Assembly: GCF_002933855.1 (NCBI RefSeq)
Contig: NZ_BFAQ01000013.1
Location: 186,001-250,000 of the forward strand
Direction of reading: 5' to 3'
Source: Vibrio penaeicida
GTDB taxonomy: Bacteria > Pseudomonadota > Gammaproteobacteria > Enterobacterales > Vibrionaceae
DNA length: 64,000 nt
In this document: positions 37,401 to 46,024 of the stretch, one piece after another
Numbering within the stretch: the stretch's first letter is position 1
Layout of the letters: each line of letters opens with the position of its first letter
The notes under the pieces: model-generated
What the model was told of the DNA's origin: nothing
The model's input: the letters and a program-made list of their open reading frames with translations, nothing else
The model's database searches: none
Program-made: the position numbers and the translations under genes

Positions 37401-38918
37401 CTTGCGACGACTTGTTTGCCCATCTGGCGTAACTATCGCTTCTGGTCTGCCTGATTCATCGTAACGATACTGGGTAACAGCACCACTGCTACGTCGCTTC
37501 ACTGCTAGCTGACCAAACTTGTTGTAAAAATGCTCAGTGAAGGTGCCATCAGGTTGGATTTCTTTGGCGAGCCGTCCTAACTCATCATATTGCCATTCTT
37601 GAATACGCCCTTCTGGGCTGGTTTTCTTTAACAACTTGCCATTATTATCGTGATTGAAAAGCCAGCGATTACCTAAAGTATCGGTGTAACTGGATTCGCC
37701 ATCGCCAAAGAAAAAACGATAGTCATAGGTATTATTGTCCCCGTAGTTTCGAATGCACTTGGCATTTTCCCCATCACCTTGCCATTCAAAGTAATGAGTG
37801 AACCCACTTGGGCGCTTTCTTGTGAGAAGCAATGCATCATTACGGTAAGTATATGTTTCAACTAGCCCAAACTGATTGCTAGCGGACGTTAGTTCCCCTT
37901 CTTCGACAGTATATTCTACAATGAGATCTTCGGTATTCGGACATCTTAGACCTATAAGCTGCCCTTCTTTATCGTATTGACAATACAAAGCGAGAACACT
38001 GTTTGAATGCAATTCAATCAGCCTTCCATTAGAAGAATATTTTAGGTCTATTTGCTTAAGCGCAATATCCCGTATTTGAATCAGTTTCCATACGTCACTC
38101 AATAGAAAGAACTTGTATTGCGTTCCATCTGACAGCGTGACAATTCTGTAACCATTCGCATGATGTAAGCAAGAAGCACCCGCTCTTATCTGGTAACTGA
38201 TAGCCCCTTTGCCCACAGGTACGAACTCAACGGTATCGCCAAGATCATCGACAAAGCGCCAGCTTTCTACATTCTCTTCTTCATCCTTAATTTCTAAGAA
38301 GTCAAAACAATAACTATGCCTCCAACCAAGCCCCATTCCCTGGTCTTGCTGACAAAGTGAGGAGCGGTAATGGCGAACCCATTTCAAACCTTCTAGGTTT
38401 GTAAAGTCCTCAAGAGATAAGAGCTCTTCACCTGTCACCATTGAAACTGGGTCACCGCCCGTTTCGTGCTCTTTAGCACTCACAGGTGTATCGCTGTCGG
38501 ACGAAACACTTTCATTTTCTTGTGCCTCTTCAGATTTTCCATCTGAAGGCGCTTTTTCTTCTTCAGCCTCTTCATATACTACTTCTTCAAGCACTGGGCT
38601 AGAAATAGAAGGAGTAGACACTTCGACAAAGCAAAACAGCTTTCCGTTAGCCAATGAGTTGGCTAGCGCTTGAATTTGGGCATTTTGACGCTCAAACACC
38701 TTAAGTGATGCTGAAGCATTAGTCGCACTAAAGGTAGATAATTGACTAAGCAAAGCCAAAGACTGTGAATCTGATTTTGCAAACAAGAAATGTGCAAAAT
38801 TTATCGCTTCACGCTCGTCTTGGAACGACTTTAATTTCCCTTTTCCTTGCTTGGAGTTGGAAAAGGTATAAAGCTCCGATCCGCGTCGAATCGATTTACT
38901 GAAGTTATCCTTAATCAT
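34464..38918 (-). CDS. Rhs polymorphic toxin, T6SS effector with unrecognised C-terminal toxin domain
   Basis: This protein is 1,484 residues long. Residues 1-110 form an N-terminal domain without PAAR features, then an acidic low-complexity linker (about 112-155). DUF6531-like residues follow (GGDPVSMVTGEELL), then a long array of YD/RHS repeats to about residue 1,110. The core ends in RFIQPDPIGLLGGINHYQY and WIDPSGL near residue 1,139, where Rhs proteins cut themselves. Beyond it, ~345 residues form the variable tip. This holds a small-residue-rich, partly hydrophobic segment (VYNTGVDIVAGLAGLAPLAI), then a charged C-terminal ~130 residues (VRLEYHVGLDQKQNF, RNLTKYGNKTGPTYESQLSK). I do not recognise that domain. 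The cassette vgrG, thiolase-like gene, rhs and immunity gene marks it as a VgrG cargo effector. Confidence 0.9.
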   Translation of the reverse strand: MIKDNFSKSIRRGSELYTFSNSKQGKGKLKSFQDEREAINFAHFLFAKSDSQSLALLSQLSTFSATNASASLKVFERQNAQIQALANSLANGKLFCFVEVSTPSISSPVLEEVVYEEAEEEKAPSDGKSEEAQENESVSSDSDTPVSAKEHETGGDPVSMVTGEELLSLEDFTNLEGLKWVRHYRSSLCQQDQGMGLGWRHSYCFDFLEIKDEEENVESWRFVDDLGDTVEFVPVGKGAISYQIRAGASCLHHANGYRIVTLSDGTQYKFFLLSDVWKLIQIRDIALKQIDLKYSSNGRLIELHSNSVLALYCQYDKEGQLIGLRCPNTEDLIVEYTVEEGELTSASNQFGLVETYTYRNDALLLTRKRPSGFTHYFEWQGDGENAKCIRNYGDNNTYDYRFFFGDGESSYTDTLGNRWLFNHDNNGKLLKKTSPEGRIQEWQYDELGRLAKEIQPDGTFTEHFYNKFGQLAVKRRSSGAVTQYRYDESGRPEAIVTPDGQTSRRKFNSLGQLVSSVNEVQISSQYHYDKKGRLIERTQSNGNRERWWWNEQNQLQGLQTNGTLIRYSHNQSNQINGMAYPDGMFVTLEQNDKGQLIRQRTFHDFDKSVCREHSYSYDDAGRITSIQTPSGLTGFEWGELSQPEGLNRSDGSGLYFQYDGERNLKSIHRSDNLDYRLELSPDGLLTQTQGFDGIKQHYQYDVSGRISELQSGNRAVKITYNAHGDIASLKGKTGHVFNECHFQHSHGGKLLHASNESTRLAFEYNERGLPTADWQSTACVRYQYNDKGLCEALELPSGEFLHFGYDEFGRLTTIARSAQSRDKALSPNIEIQYDQMGRLASLNYGDNLNETRAYDGIGRLKSQEWGTRSRQYRYDVAHNLASYVDNELGHTHFHYDKLTQLTRVKTPDDVYKYRFDSFGNPVGDDIVVEQDRILEFEGLRYHYDDQGNQVKVAGGDHLQRREFNALNQLVTVNHNGKLAHYEYDALGRRSKKTTETGVTQFIWQGSKLIGEVTQSSYRWYLYQPNSHAPLMLVMDGLCYFYQNDHLGTPIRMVDLNGKVVWQANYNPQGQASVEVEEVANPIRFQGQYFDQESGLHYNLARYYDPVTGRFIQPDPIGLLGGINHYQYAPNPVMWIDPSGLCCEEPDAAVKAGETDAQPEKRVVYAMGSGNFTSAAKVNAPTYPLHPQPIGSNVGGKYVEGTAELLISGVYNTGVDIVAGLAGLAPLAIGDLNTSVNWIEGIQDTLSYTPKTDGAQMIGEHLSGYVQAYESTMESAGDAVLDATGSPLAATLTHKSVEIVGTLAGGRTVMKAIKSKPNSEQVAQKLEQEINIKTKHVDLPDDLIKDSQGIYGYMPTEKSQFHSSNWSVDWTDAKQVSSARQVRLEYHVGLDQKQNFVRSLRSDGVNEGEIARQLVEMRNQDRLSHYKTEEALEMVYGRNLTKYGNKTGPTYESQLSKYGSPTKVIDAALRTNDTMDILTGISKVK

Positions 38919-38932
38919 TAATTGCTAGCTCT

Positions 38933-39844
38933 TTATACACGCCATGTAAGTGCTGCTGCCGCCCTAAACTTGTTGTTAGACACGTCAAGTTGAAAACAGT
39001 GAAAGCCATCCACCGGATTTGTTCTTTGCTCACGCTCTAGCTGGAGAATTTTCCAAAGACCGTTGTTAGCCCCTAAATCACCAACTTCTGTTTCAGTGAA
39101 AGAATAATCGCTCTGTTCGTTCACATATTTATGAATATGATGAATTTCGTTACTCCATTCTTCGACGACACTCTCTGGTGCACCAAACGGGAGGCAGATC
39201 TTTGTAAACGAAGAACGAGCTGATTTTGCTCCAGCCCTCATGAGAAAACGAATACTATCGCCGGATTGTTTGTCCAACGTCGATGCATCAATTTGTCCCC
39301 ACTCAAAAACAAGACCATCTTTTGAACTAACGGCTTTGATGAGGAAAAAACTGTCATTAATCGAGATTTCAGGCTCTGCTACTTCATCTTGGGTACAAAA
39401 CGCCGAAGACGAATCAATACCCAATAACCAAACCCCTGAATCAGAGTACTGCTGAATCAACTTATCGAGTTTGGCCAATGACATCAGAAACGAAGCTCGT
39501 CCATACGTATAAATCAGCTTAGGCATAGAACTTCTTAATGGGTAAAAGTACTTTTTCAGTTCCTGATACAAAGGAGTGAAATCATCTGATGTTTGTTTTT
39601 CTGGCAAAAAAATAAGACAAGGAGCAGGTTCAGATACCTTCTCCAAGTCTGCGCGACACCTGTTAACAATACCGCAAAGCCGAGAAACTAAACTTTCTGA
39701 TTGACTTAAGATCATTCGGTTCGCAGGACCCGAAACATGCTGCGAACTCTCCATATTCATTTCGTACTTCGATGTTTTCATCAAAACACTGTTTAAATTT
39801 TGGTGACCAGCTTTTAGTGATGCTGGTCTAAGCGTAAAAGGCAT
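38933..39844 (-). CDS. Thiolase-like (degenerate ketoacyl-synthase) protein, putative effector adaptor
   Basis: This protein of 303 residues sits between vgrG and rhs, 14 bases before the latter. The C-terminal motif VGDLGANNGLWKILQLE resembles the G-D-x-G-A...G-L region of beta-ketoacyl synthases. FTKICLPFGAPESVVEEWSNEI also fits the thiolase fold. No convincing catalytic Cys-His-His set is seen. Related degenerate thiolase-like proteins are encoded beside VgrG/DUF2169/PAAR effectors in other T6SS loci, where they may help load cargo. An adaptor or chaperone role for this Rhs is inferred. There is no signal peptide. Confidence 0.55.
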   Translation of the reverse strand: MPFTLRPASLKAGHQNLNSVLMKTSKYEMNMESSQHVSGPANRMILSQSESLVSRLCGIVNRCRADLEKVSEPAPCLIFLPEKQTSDDFTPLYQELKKYFYPLRSSMPKLIYTYGRASFLMSLAKLDKLIQQYSDSGVWLLGIDSSSAFCTQDEVAEPEISINDSFFLIKAVSSKDGLVFEWGQIDASTLDKQSGDSIRFLMRAGAKSARSSFTKICLPFGAPESVVEEWSNEIHHIHKYVNEQSDYSFTETEVGDLGANNGLWKILQLEREQRTNPVDGFHCFQLDVSNNKFRAAAALTWRV

Positions 39845-39885
39845 TCGTATTCCAATTAAAATGAAGCCCTCACTCTCTCGTTAAA

Positions 39886-41697
39886 CTAGTTGAGAGCGAT
39901 CTTCCCTGCTTTTAAATCAATAGCCGAGCCATTTATTGCGATTTGATTGCCTTTAATATTAATTTCGCCAGAGCTAGACATCGTTATCGATGCACCTCCA
40001 ACTTTAATCTCAATATTCTTGCCTGCACTCAGGGACAATACCTCTCCTACATCGATACTGAGGTTTTTCCCTACATTATGCGCTTCATTATTATTAACCG
40101 TTTCAACTTTGTCTTTTTCCACCAAGATATCGGCACTATCTTCAACAACAGACTGGAAATCTTTTTGTGAATGCAGGTAAACCAACTCTTTTCCTGGCTT
40201 ATCATCAAACCTCAATTCATTGAAATCGCTCGCACCACCTTTCACACTTCGACTCTTAATGCCACTTTGCGTTTTTTTATCTGGAAGCGCATATGGGGTT
40301 GCATTAGCACCGTTATAAAGCGCTCCCATAACAATAGGTTGGTCAGGATCTCCGTTAATAAATTCAACGATTACCTCTTGCCCTACACGAGGAATAAATG
40401 TACTTCCCCAACCGTTTCCGGCACTTTGCTGGGCAACACGGATCCAACAAGAGCTTTGTGCATCTCGCTTTCCTTCTCGATCCCAATGAAACTGAACCTT
40501 GATACGACCATGTTTATCCACATGAATATCGCCTTCGGTAGGTCCCGTAACGATCGCAGTCTGAATACCTTGAATTCTCGGCTTTCCAAGAGGAAGGGAT
40601 GGTCTAAAGAGCTTTTTGACATCCATACAATAGAATTGGATTTCAACACCTTGTGCAGAGTTGCCATGGCTGCCAGTCTGATTAAAAACAGAAGCGTTTA
40701 TGGACACATGAGAAAGAACAAACTCTTTGCCAACAAAGGCTTTGTCTTCGTGATCTTCAAATTTAAATGTTTGCCCTGTAGTAAACGTGCGGCAACTTGA
40801 GTTACCAGAAAATACCTGGCTTTCTCTTTGTAAAGATTCAAGAACATGTTGATTTCGAAACGCATACTTATCAGTAGTTTCTTCTTCACCCATGTACTCA
40901 TAATATTCACTCATGGGTGGAGTGTAAGACACAGGCTTCATTAATACATTGTGGCTTGGTAAGCTATTTGGTTTGAGCATATCAAAGCCAGATAAACAAC
41001 TTGCTTTAGTCGTAATAGTTTGTGTTTCTTGCCAAGAAGATATATGAGCTTGTTCTGAACTTCCTGTGGTATGAATAACTTCAGCTTCAACACTCGGTTG
41101 GTAAAAGCTCAAGTCATCAAATAACTCTAACTTGTGCCCAGATTCCTCATGAAGGAAGCTAAAACCAATCCCCTCTTCCGCCAGAAGTCTTAATATGAAA
41201 TCGAGATCTGTTTCATTATATTGAACTTTAAACGTGTACTTTGAATAAGACTTACTGAGCTTTAAATTAAACTCAACAGCATGCTCTCCCAATAATAAAG
41301 ACACAATCTCTTTAATATCTTTATTTTGGAAGATTCGATTGTTTTTTCGATAAGAACAGAGAGCCAATCTAGGTTGAATGGTCAACTCTATGTCTTTGTA
41401 ATTTTCACCGTCATTGCTTGTTGATACTCGGCTACCTAAAATACGAGCACTTGTAACAACACCGTGGAAATATCTAGGCGTATCTGTTACCGCAATAGAA
41501 TTATCCATAAGAATGACAGCTGGCTTACCAATTATTTGACTTAGTTCACCTTGAGTGCCGTTGAAATAGGCTAAAGCTTGTAGTGAGAAAAGTTCTGAAA
41601 GACCTTCATAATATTGAAAGCTATTCAGAATTATTGTGTCATATCCAAATGCGGTGGATATTTTTATGAAATTATTACTTTGTGTCGCTTTTTTCAT
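39886..41697 (-). CDS. vgrG: VgrG spike protein (TssI)
   Basis: This protein of 603 residues is a T6SS tail-spike subunit, a fusion of gp27-like and gp5-like domains. The family landmarks are EGIGFSFLHEESGHKLELFDD (gp27 region) and HVDKHGRIKVQFHWDREGK. The gp5/OB region reads RVAQQSAGNGWGSTFIPRVGQEVIVEFINGDPDQPIVMGALYN. A short C-terminal beta-prism stretch ends in GASITMSSSGEINIKGNQIA and IDLKAGKIALN. It has no extra C-terminal toxin domain, so the effector comes from the downstream Rhs gene. It follows hcp by 56 bases. Confidence 0.96.
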   Translation of the reverse strand: MKKATQSNNFIKISTAFGYDTIILNSFQYYEGLSELFSLQALAYFNGTQGELSQIIGKPAVILMDNSIAVTDTPRYFHGVVTSARILGSRVSTSNDGENYKDIELTIQPRLALCSYRKNNRIFQNKDIKEIVSLLLGEHAVEFNLKLSKSYSKYTFKVQYNETDLDFILRLLAEEGIGFSFLHEESGHKLELFDDLSFYQPSVEAEVIHTTGSSEQAHISSWQETQTITTKASCLSGFDMLKPNSLPSHNVLMKPVSYTPPMSEYYEYMGEEETTDKYAFRNQHVLESLQRESQVFSGNSSCRTFTTGQTFKFEDHEDKAFVGKEFVLSHVSINASVFNQTGSHGNSAQGVEIQFYCMDVKKLFRPSLPLGKPRIQGIQTAIVTGPTEGDIHVDKHGRIKVQFHWDREGKRDAQSSCWIRVAQQSAGNGWGSTFIPRVGQEVIVEFINGDPDQPIVMGALYNGANATPYALPDKKTQSGIKSRSVKGGASDFNELRFDDKPGKELVYLHSQKDFQSVVEDSADILVEKDKVETVNNNEAHNVGKNLSIDVGEVLSLSAGKNIEIKVGGASITMSSSGEINIKGNQIAINGSAIDLKAGKIALN

Positions 41698-41753
41698 TAC
41701 AAACTTCTTACTGAGTTAAACAAGTGCGGGACAAAACTGCCCCGCAACATGAA

Positions 41754-42233
41754 TTACATTTGCTGACCTTTAACGCCGCTGTAACCGTAAACAAGAGGAG
41801 CAACAACGTTGTTCTTGTCATCAGTTGGAGTAACTGTCATCATCATTTCTGTGTAAGAAATAGTGATAGTCTCAACTGGACGGTCATCTTGAATAGAAAC
41901 AGCGTAGTTTGAAATCATTGCATCGGTAAGTTCGATCTTCATGATTTCTTCCACTTTTTCACCTTGCTTAGTGATATGGAATACAGCTGGTTTACCTTTA
42001 CCGATTGTCGCTTCTTTGAATAGATCTGGAGAAGCGCGGTCTTGCAGTTTAGTGATAGTCAAGTCATACAAACGAGTAGAGCTTGCTTCACGGTCTTGAG
42101 CAGTACCTGTGTAAGAAGTAATTTCACGACCTACGCTCCAATCAACAGAAAGTAGAGTGATCAGATCTTTGTACTGCTCTGCAGTAGCTTCACCTTTAAT
42201 ATCCGCGTATTTAAGGTATGTATTTGCCTGCAT
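41754..42233 (-). CDS. hcp: Hcp tube protein (TssD)
   Basis: This protein of 159 residues is the hexameric inner-tube protein of the T6SS. It begins MQANTYLKYADIKGEATAEQ and has the family stretches LLSVDWSVGREI, DLTITKLQDRASPDLFKEA and MKIELTDAMISNYAVSIQ. The ATG follows AGGAGATTAGC, an excellent ribosome site. A 222-base AT-rich leader separates it from clpV, so hcp probably has its own strong promoter (TATAAT at 42321-42326) and a secondary-structure element. This fits the high demand for Hcp. Confidence 0.97.
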   Translation of the reverse strand: MQANTYLKYADIKGEATAEQYKDLITLLSVDWSVGREITSYTGTAQDREASSTRLYDLTITKLQDRASPDLFKEATIGKGKPAVFHITKQGEKVEEIMKIELTDAMISNYAVSIQDDRPVETITISYTEMMMTVTPTDDKNNVVAPLVYGYSGVKGQQM

Positions 42234-42320
42234 GCTAATCTCCTATAGCATTGATAAATTCAACTCATATTTATGAGCAAGTAATTTCCCTAAACTAAAT
42301 AAACCAGTGTAGGGTTGTTA

Positions 42321-42379
42321 ATTATAAATTAGTCATTTGCGACTGATTGAATACGCGTTTTTATAACTTATATTCAATC
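42321..42379 (-). promoter_or_regulatory. hcp upstream region: TATAAT element and 9-bp inverted repeat
   Basis: On the minus strand a perfect TATAAT lies at 42326-42321, about 90 bases before the hcp ATG, without a clear -35 box. Just upstream, GATTGAATA and TATTCAATC (42379-42371 and 42353-42345) form a perfect 9-bp inverted repeat with a 17-base spacer, a possible operator or clpV mRNA end structure. Confidence 0.35.
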
Positions 42380-42455
42380 AATTTAATAGCTTAAATTAAT
42401 AAAAAAACACTTAATTTGAATTGCACCGCAATTAAATTTGCTATTGATAATTCGC

Positions 42456-45023
42456 TTATTCGACATTTATAGAAATAGTATTTACTTCACCTAATATCAC
42501 CACTTTATTAATAGCTTTATCGTTAGAAATTGCGTTCAAAACTTCATCAGATATTTTGGGTAATAGGCTATTTTGAATAATGGTTTGGATGGCTCTAGCG
42601 CCACTACCTTCTTCATTACAGTTGTCAATTAAGCTGGAAATTAACTCATCAGAATACTCAAATTCTGCGTTGTAGTTTGATGAAATCCGCTTTCCAATTT
42701 TATTCAATTGAATTCTAGCAATACCTTGCAGTACTTCTCGGTTAAGTGGGATGTATGGAATCACATTAACTCGACCTAAGAAGGCAGGTTTAAAGCTTTC
42801 CAACAAATCGTCTCGTAGTGCCGTTTTTAGACCGTCAATGTCGGGGGCTAATTCAGGGTCCTGAAATAGCTCCATTGTTGTATCTGTACCAGCATTGGAC
42901 GTCATGATGATAATGGTGTTTCTAAAATCAATGTCACGCCCCTCTCCGTCTTTGATGGTTCCTTTATCGAAGACTTGATAAAACACATCTTGGACACCTG
43001 GATGAGCTTTTTCCATTTCATCTAAAAGAATAACGCTATATGGCTTTCTCCTGACAGCTTCCGTGAGCACGCCACCTTCACCATAACCAACATACCCTGG
43101 AGGTGACCCCAATAGTAATGAGACTTTGTGTTCTTCTTTAAACTCAGACATGTTGATGACAGTGACATTTTCCTCACTACCATAAACCTGTTCAGCAATC
43201 GCTAGCGCGGATTCGGTTTTACCTACGCCACTTGGTCCCGTAAGAAAAAATATACCATTTGGTTTAGTTTCTTCATTAAGTTGGGCACGTGCGGTTTTGA
43301 TGACTTCCGACATCGTATGTAATGCATGATCTTGACCCACTACACGTTCACACAACTTGTCTTTTAATGATAAAAGGCTATTGATCTCATCGTTTTGAAG
43401 TTTTCCTAGCGGGATTCCCGTCCAGTCAGACACTATCTCAGAAACCAGTGCTTCATTAACGTGTGAAAAGACCATTGGCATCTTGTTTTCTGCGAGCGTT
43501 GCTTCAACTTCCACCAATCTTTCCAGTGCACCTTCTTTTTTCTCTTGAAGCACTTCGAGCTTCAATTGCTTGGATTCGTCTACCAAGTTTGATTCTGTTT
43601 CCCAAATCGTTTTCAGTTTTGCGATTTCGTCTGTTAGCGTGTCGCTTTCTTCGTTTAATGTAGCTAAAACCTCGGAGTGAGCATGACCAAGTGCCTGCTC
43701 CTTTTCGAGTTGGGCGATTTGTGCTGTTTTTTGCTCTAATGTTTTCTCAAGAGACTCAAGCTGTCCCGGTGTCGCAGACTGGCTTAGTGCTACTCTTGAA
43801 CACGCCGTATCGAGAACTGAAACGGCTTTGTCCGGCAGCTGGCGTCCATTAATATAGCGATTGGAAAGATAAACCGCCGCTTTTAAGGCTTCATTTGTAA
43901 TATGTACACCGTGGTGTTCTTCCATCACAGGTACAAGTCCACGTAGCATTTCTACTGCGAGCTCAGGAGCAGGCTCATCCACTTGAACCACTTGGAATCG
44001 TCGGGTTAACGCAGCATCTTTCTCAACATATTTTTTGTATTCAGCCCACGTGGTCGCGGCAATGGTCCTCAATTCTCCTCTAGCCAAGGCTGGCTTAAGA
44101 ATATTTGCGGCATCGCTTTGACCTGCTTGCCCACCACTTCCTATTAACCCATGAGCTTCATCGATGAACATAATGATCGGCGTCGGTGATTCATTGACTT
44201 CTTTAACAACCGATTTCAATCGATTCTCAAACTCACCTTTCATTCCTGCACCAGCTTGAAGTAGCGCCAAATCAAGTGACTTAATCGAAACACCTTGAAG
44301 TGCAGGAGGAACATCCCCTTGAACAACTTTGAGCGCAAGACCTTCTACAACTGCAGTTTTACCAACACCGGCTTCACCCGTTAAGATCGGATTGTTTTGA
44401 CGGCGTCTTAGTAAAATGTCGATCATCAGTCGGATTTCATTATCTCGGCCTACAACGGGGTCAATCTCTCCCTTCTTTGCCTGCTCAGTTAAGTCAATGG
44501 TAAATTGGTCCAAAGATTTTGTAGATGCTTTTTGCGTCGGTGCTTTTTCTGCAACACTTCGCTCTTCGCTTTTCCAAAACTGAAGCAACGCTTCTGGAGT
44601 GACTTTATCAAGCTCATTGCCAAAGGCAGATGAAACCGCAAATAACGTATCGTCATTTAACAAAGCATAAACTAGGTGCACAATATCGATTTGTTCATCT
44701 GAGAAGTCGATGCTTGAAGCCATCCACGCACTTTTTAAGATAGTCACCGTATGTGCAGATAAGCCTGGTACGGTTTGGCAGCCTGTTTTGAGTTTTTCTA
44801 GGCTTTTTTGAATATCATCTTCTAACTTGAATACATTTAAATTGAAATGATCAGATAGAGTCTGAATTGTTGCGCCTTGCTGCTGAAGTATCGAGATTAG
44901 CCAGTGTGTCATTTCAATACTATGATGAGTTCGGCTGCTCGCTAACGCTGCCGCTTGTTCTAATGAAGATTTCGCATCACTAGAAAGCCTCTCTACTAAC
45001 GCGGTTAGAGATAAAGATGTCAT
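42456..45023 (-). CDS. clpV: ClpV AAA+ ATPase (TssH)
   Basis: This protein of 855 residues is a Hsp100/Clp-type ATPase that disassembles the contracted TssBC sheath. The N-terminal Clp_N domain (ALVERLSSDAKSSLEQAAALA) is followed by AAA1 with Walker A GEAGVGKTA and Walker B IMFIDEAHG. A coiled-coil middle domain follows (about residues 410-530). AAA2 has GPSGVGKTE and VILLDEMEKAH, and there is a C-terminal ClpB D2-small domain. Both ATPase modules appear intact. The gene lies between tssG and hcp. Confidence 0.97.
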   Translation of the reverse strand: MTSLSLTALVERLSSDAKSSLEQAAALASSRTHHSIEMTHWLISILQQQGATIQTLSDHFNLNVFKLEDDIQKSLEKLKTGCQTVPGLSAHTVTILKSAWMASSIDFSDEQIDIVHLVYALLNDDTLFAVSSAFGNELDKVTPEALLQFWKSEERSVAEKAPTQKASTKSLDQFTIDLTEQAKKGEIDPVVGRDNEIRLMIDILLRRRQNNPILTGEAGVGKTAVVEGLALKVVQGDVPPALQGVSIKSLDLALLQAGAGMKGEFENRLKSVVKEVNESPTPIIMFIDEAHGLIGSGGQAGQSDAANILKPALARGELRTIAATTWAEYKKYVEKDAALTRRFQVVQVDEPAPELAVEMLRGLVPVMEEHHGVHITNEALKAAVYLSNRYINGRQLPDKAVSVLDTACSRVALSQSATPGQLESLEKTLEQKTAQIAQLEKEQALGHAHSEVLATLNEESDTLTDEIAKLKTIWETESNLVDESKQLKLEVLQEKKEGALERLVEVEATLAENKMPMVFSHVNEALVSEIVSDWTGIPLGKLQNDEINSLLSLKDKLCERVVGQDHALHTMSEVIKTARAQLNEETKPNGIFFLTGPSGVGKTESALAIAEQVYGSEENVTVINMSEFKEEHKVSLLLGSPPGYVGYGEGGVLTEAVRRKPYSVILLDEMEKAHPGVQDVFYQVFDKGTIKDGEGRDIDFRNTIIIMTSNAGTDTTMELFQDPELAPDIDGLKTALRDDLLESFKPAFLGRVNVIPYIPLNREVLQGIARIQLNKIGKRISSNYNAEFEYSDELISSLIDNCNEEGSGARAIQTIIQNSLLPKISDEVLNAISNDKAINKVVILGEVNTISINVE

Positions 45024-45058
45024 TGATATTTCCTTATATATCGCCTAACTGATATTGC

Positions 45059-46024
45059 TTAAATTCGAATTGTGATGGTGCCGTTTTCTGAGCGTTTGTG
45101 CGGTGCGAGTACACTTCCCAATGCTAGCCTTCCACCGCCCTTTTTGAGTTGAATTTTAGGAAGGTGTTTGTATTGAGCAGTAAGGCTCCATTCAACAGAA
45201 GCGGTATTACCAAGTATGTCTTTACACAACGCCTTAATTTCACGAATTCGTTCGCCATTGGGCATCATGCCATGCACCTGTTCTTGCCCTTTAGCAACAA
45301 ACTCAACCATAAATCCTGCATTGACATTCCATGCTTTTCTTCCAAGGCTCGCCCCGCGTCCAAGTTCTGAATACTGCCCTTCAGGTAGGCGTCTAGAACA
45401 CAAACGCGTTTGCTCACATTCTGTGAGATGCATCCACTTCCCTTTAAAGTCGCGAATAATCACATCACAACCGGAAAGGGATTCCATGCATGCTTGGATA
45501 GATCCTCGACTTTTCACGGGCTGGCTAAATAAGCCCCCCCAATGAATTGCTCTGTTACCCAAGCCTCCTGTCAAGGATTCCAATACTTGATTCCATGATG
45601 AGAACTCATTCACAGAAACTTTTCGGTGCTGTACCGCAGGTTGGAAGCTTTGCCAAGTTCGATAGAAAAGAGACAGAATTCGGTGGTTAAAGATGTCTAA
45701 AAAGTCTTGTAACGTAGGATCGTTATCCTTAAGCCTTTGTAAAATCAATTCGCTATAATGTTTGGGTAAAACACCATTTTCACCCGTTAATCCGATCAGA
45801 TTCGTCATTACGATTAAGCTTTGATTACGCTTTGATTCCACTGTTGTGAATTCACCAACTTCGTATCCCAACTGTTGGGCAACTTTCAGTTCTATGGTTT
45901 CTTGACTTGGTAAATGGTCGGTACCTAAATTCGCATTAGACTTCAAAAGAAACTGCTCAATTAAGTGCAGAGATTCAAAAAGCTGCTCCTTGTCTAGTGC
46001 CTCTATAAAGTTTTCTCGCTTCAT
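45059..46024 (-). CDS. tssG: TssG baseplate protein
   Basis: This protein of 321 residues matches TssG (VasB/ImpH). It has the stretch VVMTNLIGLTGENGVLPKHYSELIL, followed by LQDFLDIFNHRILSLFYRTW, diagnostic of the family. It forms the baseplate wedge with TssE, TssF and TssK. The ATG at 46024 overlaps the tssF stop as ATGA, implying coupled translation. The longer frame to 46060 would run inside tssF. The C-terminus reads LAPHKRSENGTITIRI. Confidence 0.95.
   Translation of the reverse strand: MKRENFIEALDKEQLFESLHLIEQFLLKSNANLGTDHLPSQETIELKVAQQLGYEVGEFTTVESKRNQSLIVMTNLIGLTGENGVLPKHYSELILQRLKDNDPTLQDFLDIFNHRILSLFYRTWQSFQPAVQHRKVSVNEFSSWNQVLESLTGGLGNRAIHWGGLFSQPVKSRGSIQACMESLSGCDVIIRDFKGKWMHLTECEQTRLCSRRLPEGQYSELGRGASLGRKAWNVNAGFMVEFVAKGQEQVHGMMPNGERIREIKALCKDILGNTASVEWSLTAQYKHLPKIQLKKGGGRLALGSVLAPHKRSENGTITIRI

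Noticed and set aside
40171..40800. Long plus-strand frame opposite vgrG (209 codons)
   Set aside because: It is fully antisense to well-supported VgrG sequence with no recognisable protein features, so it is a shadow frame.
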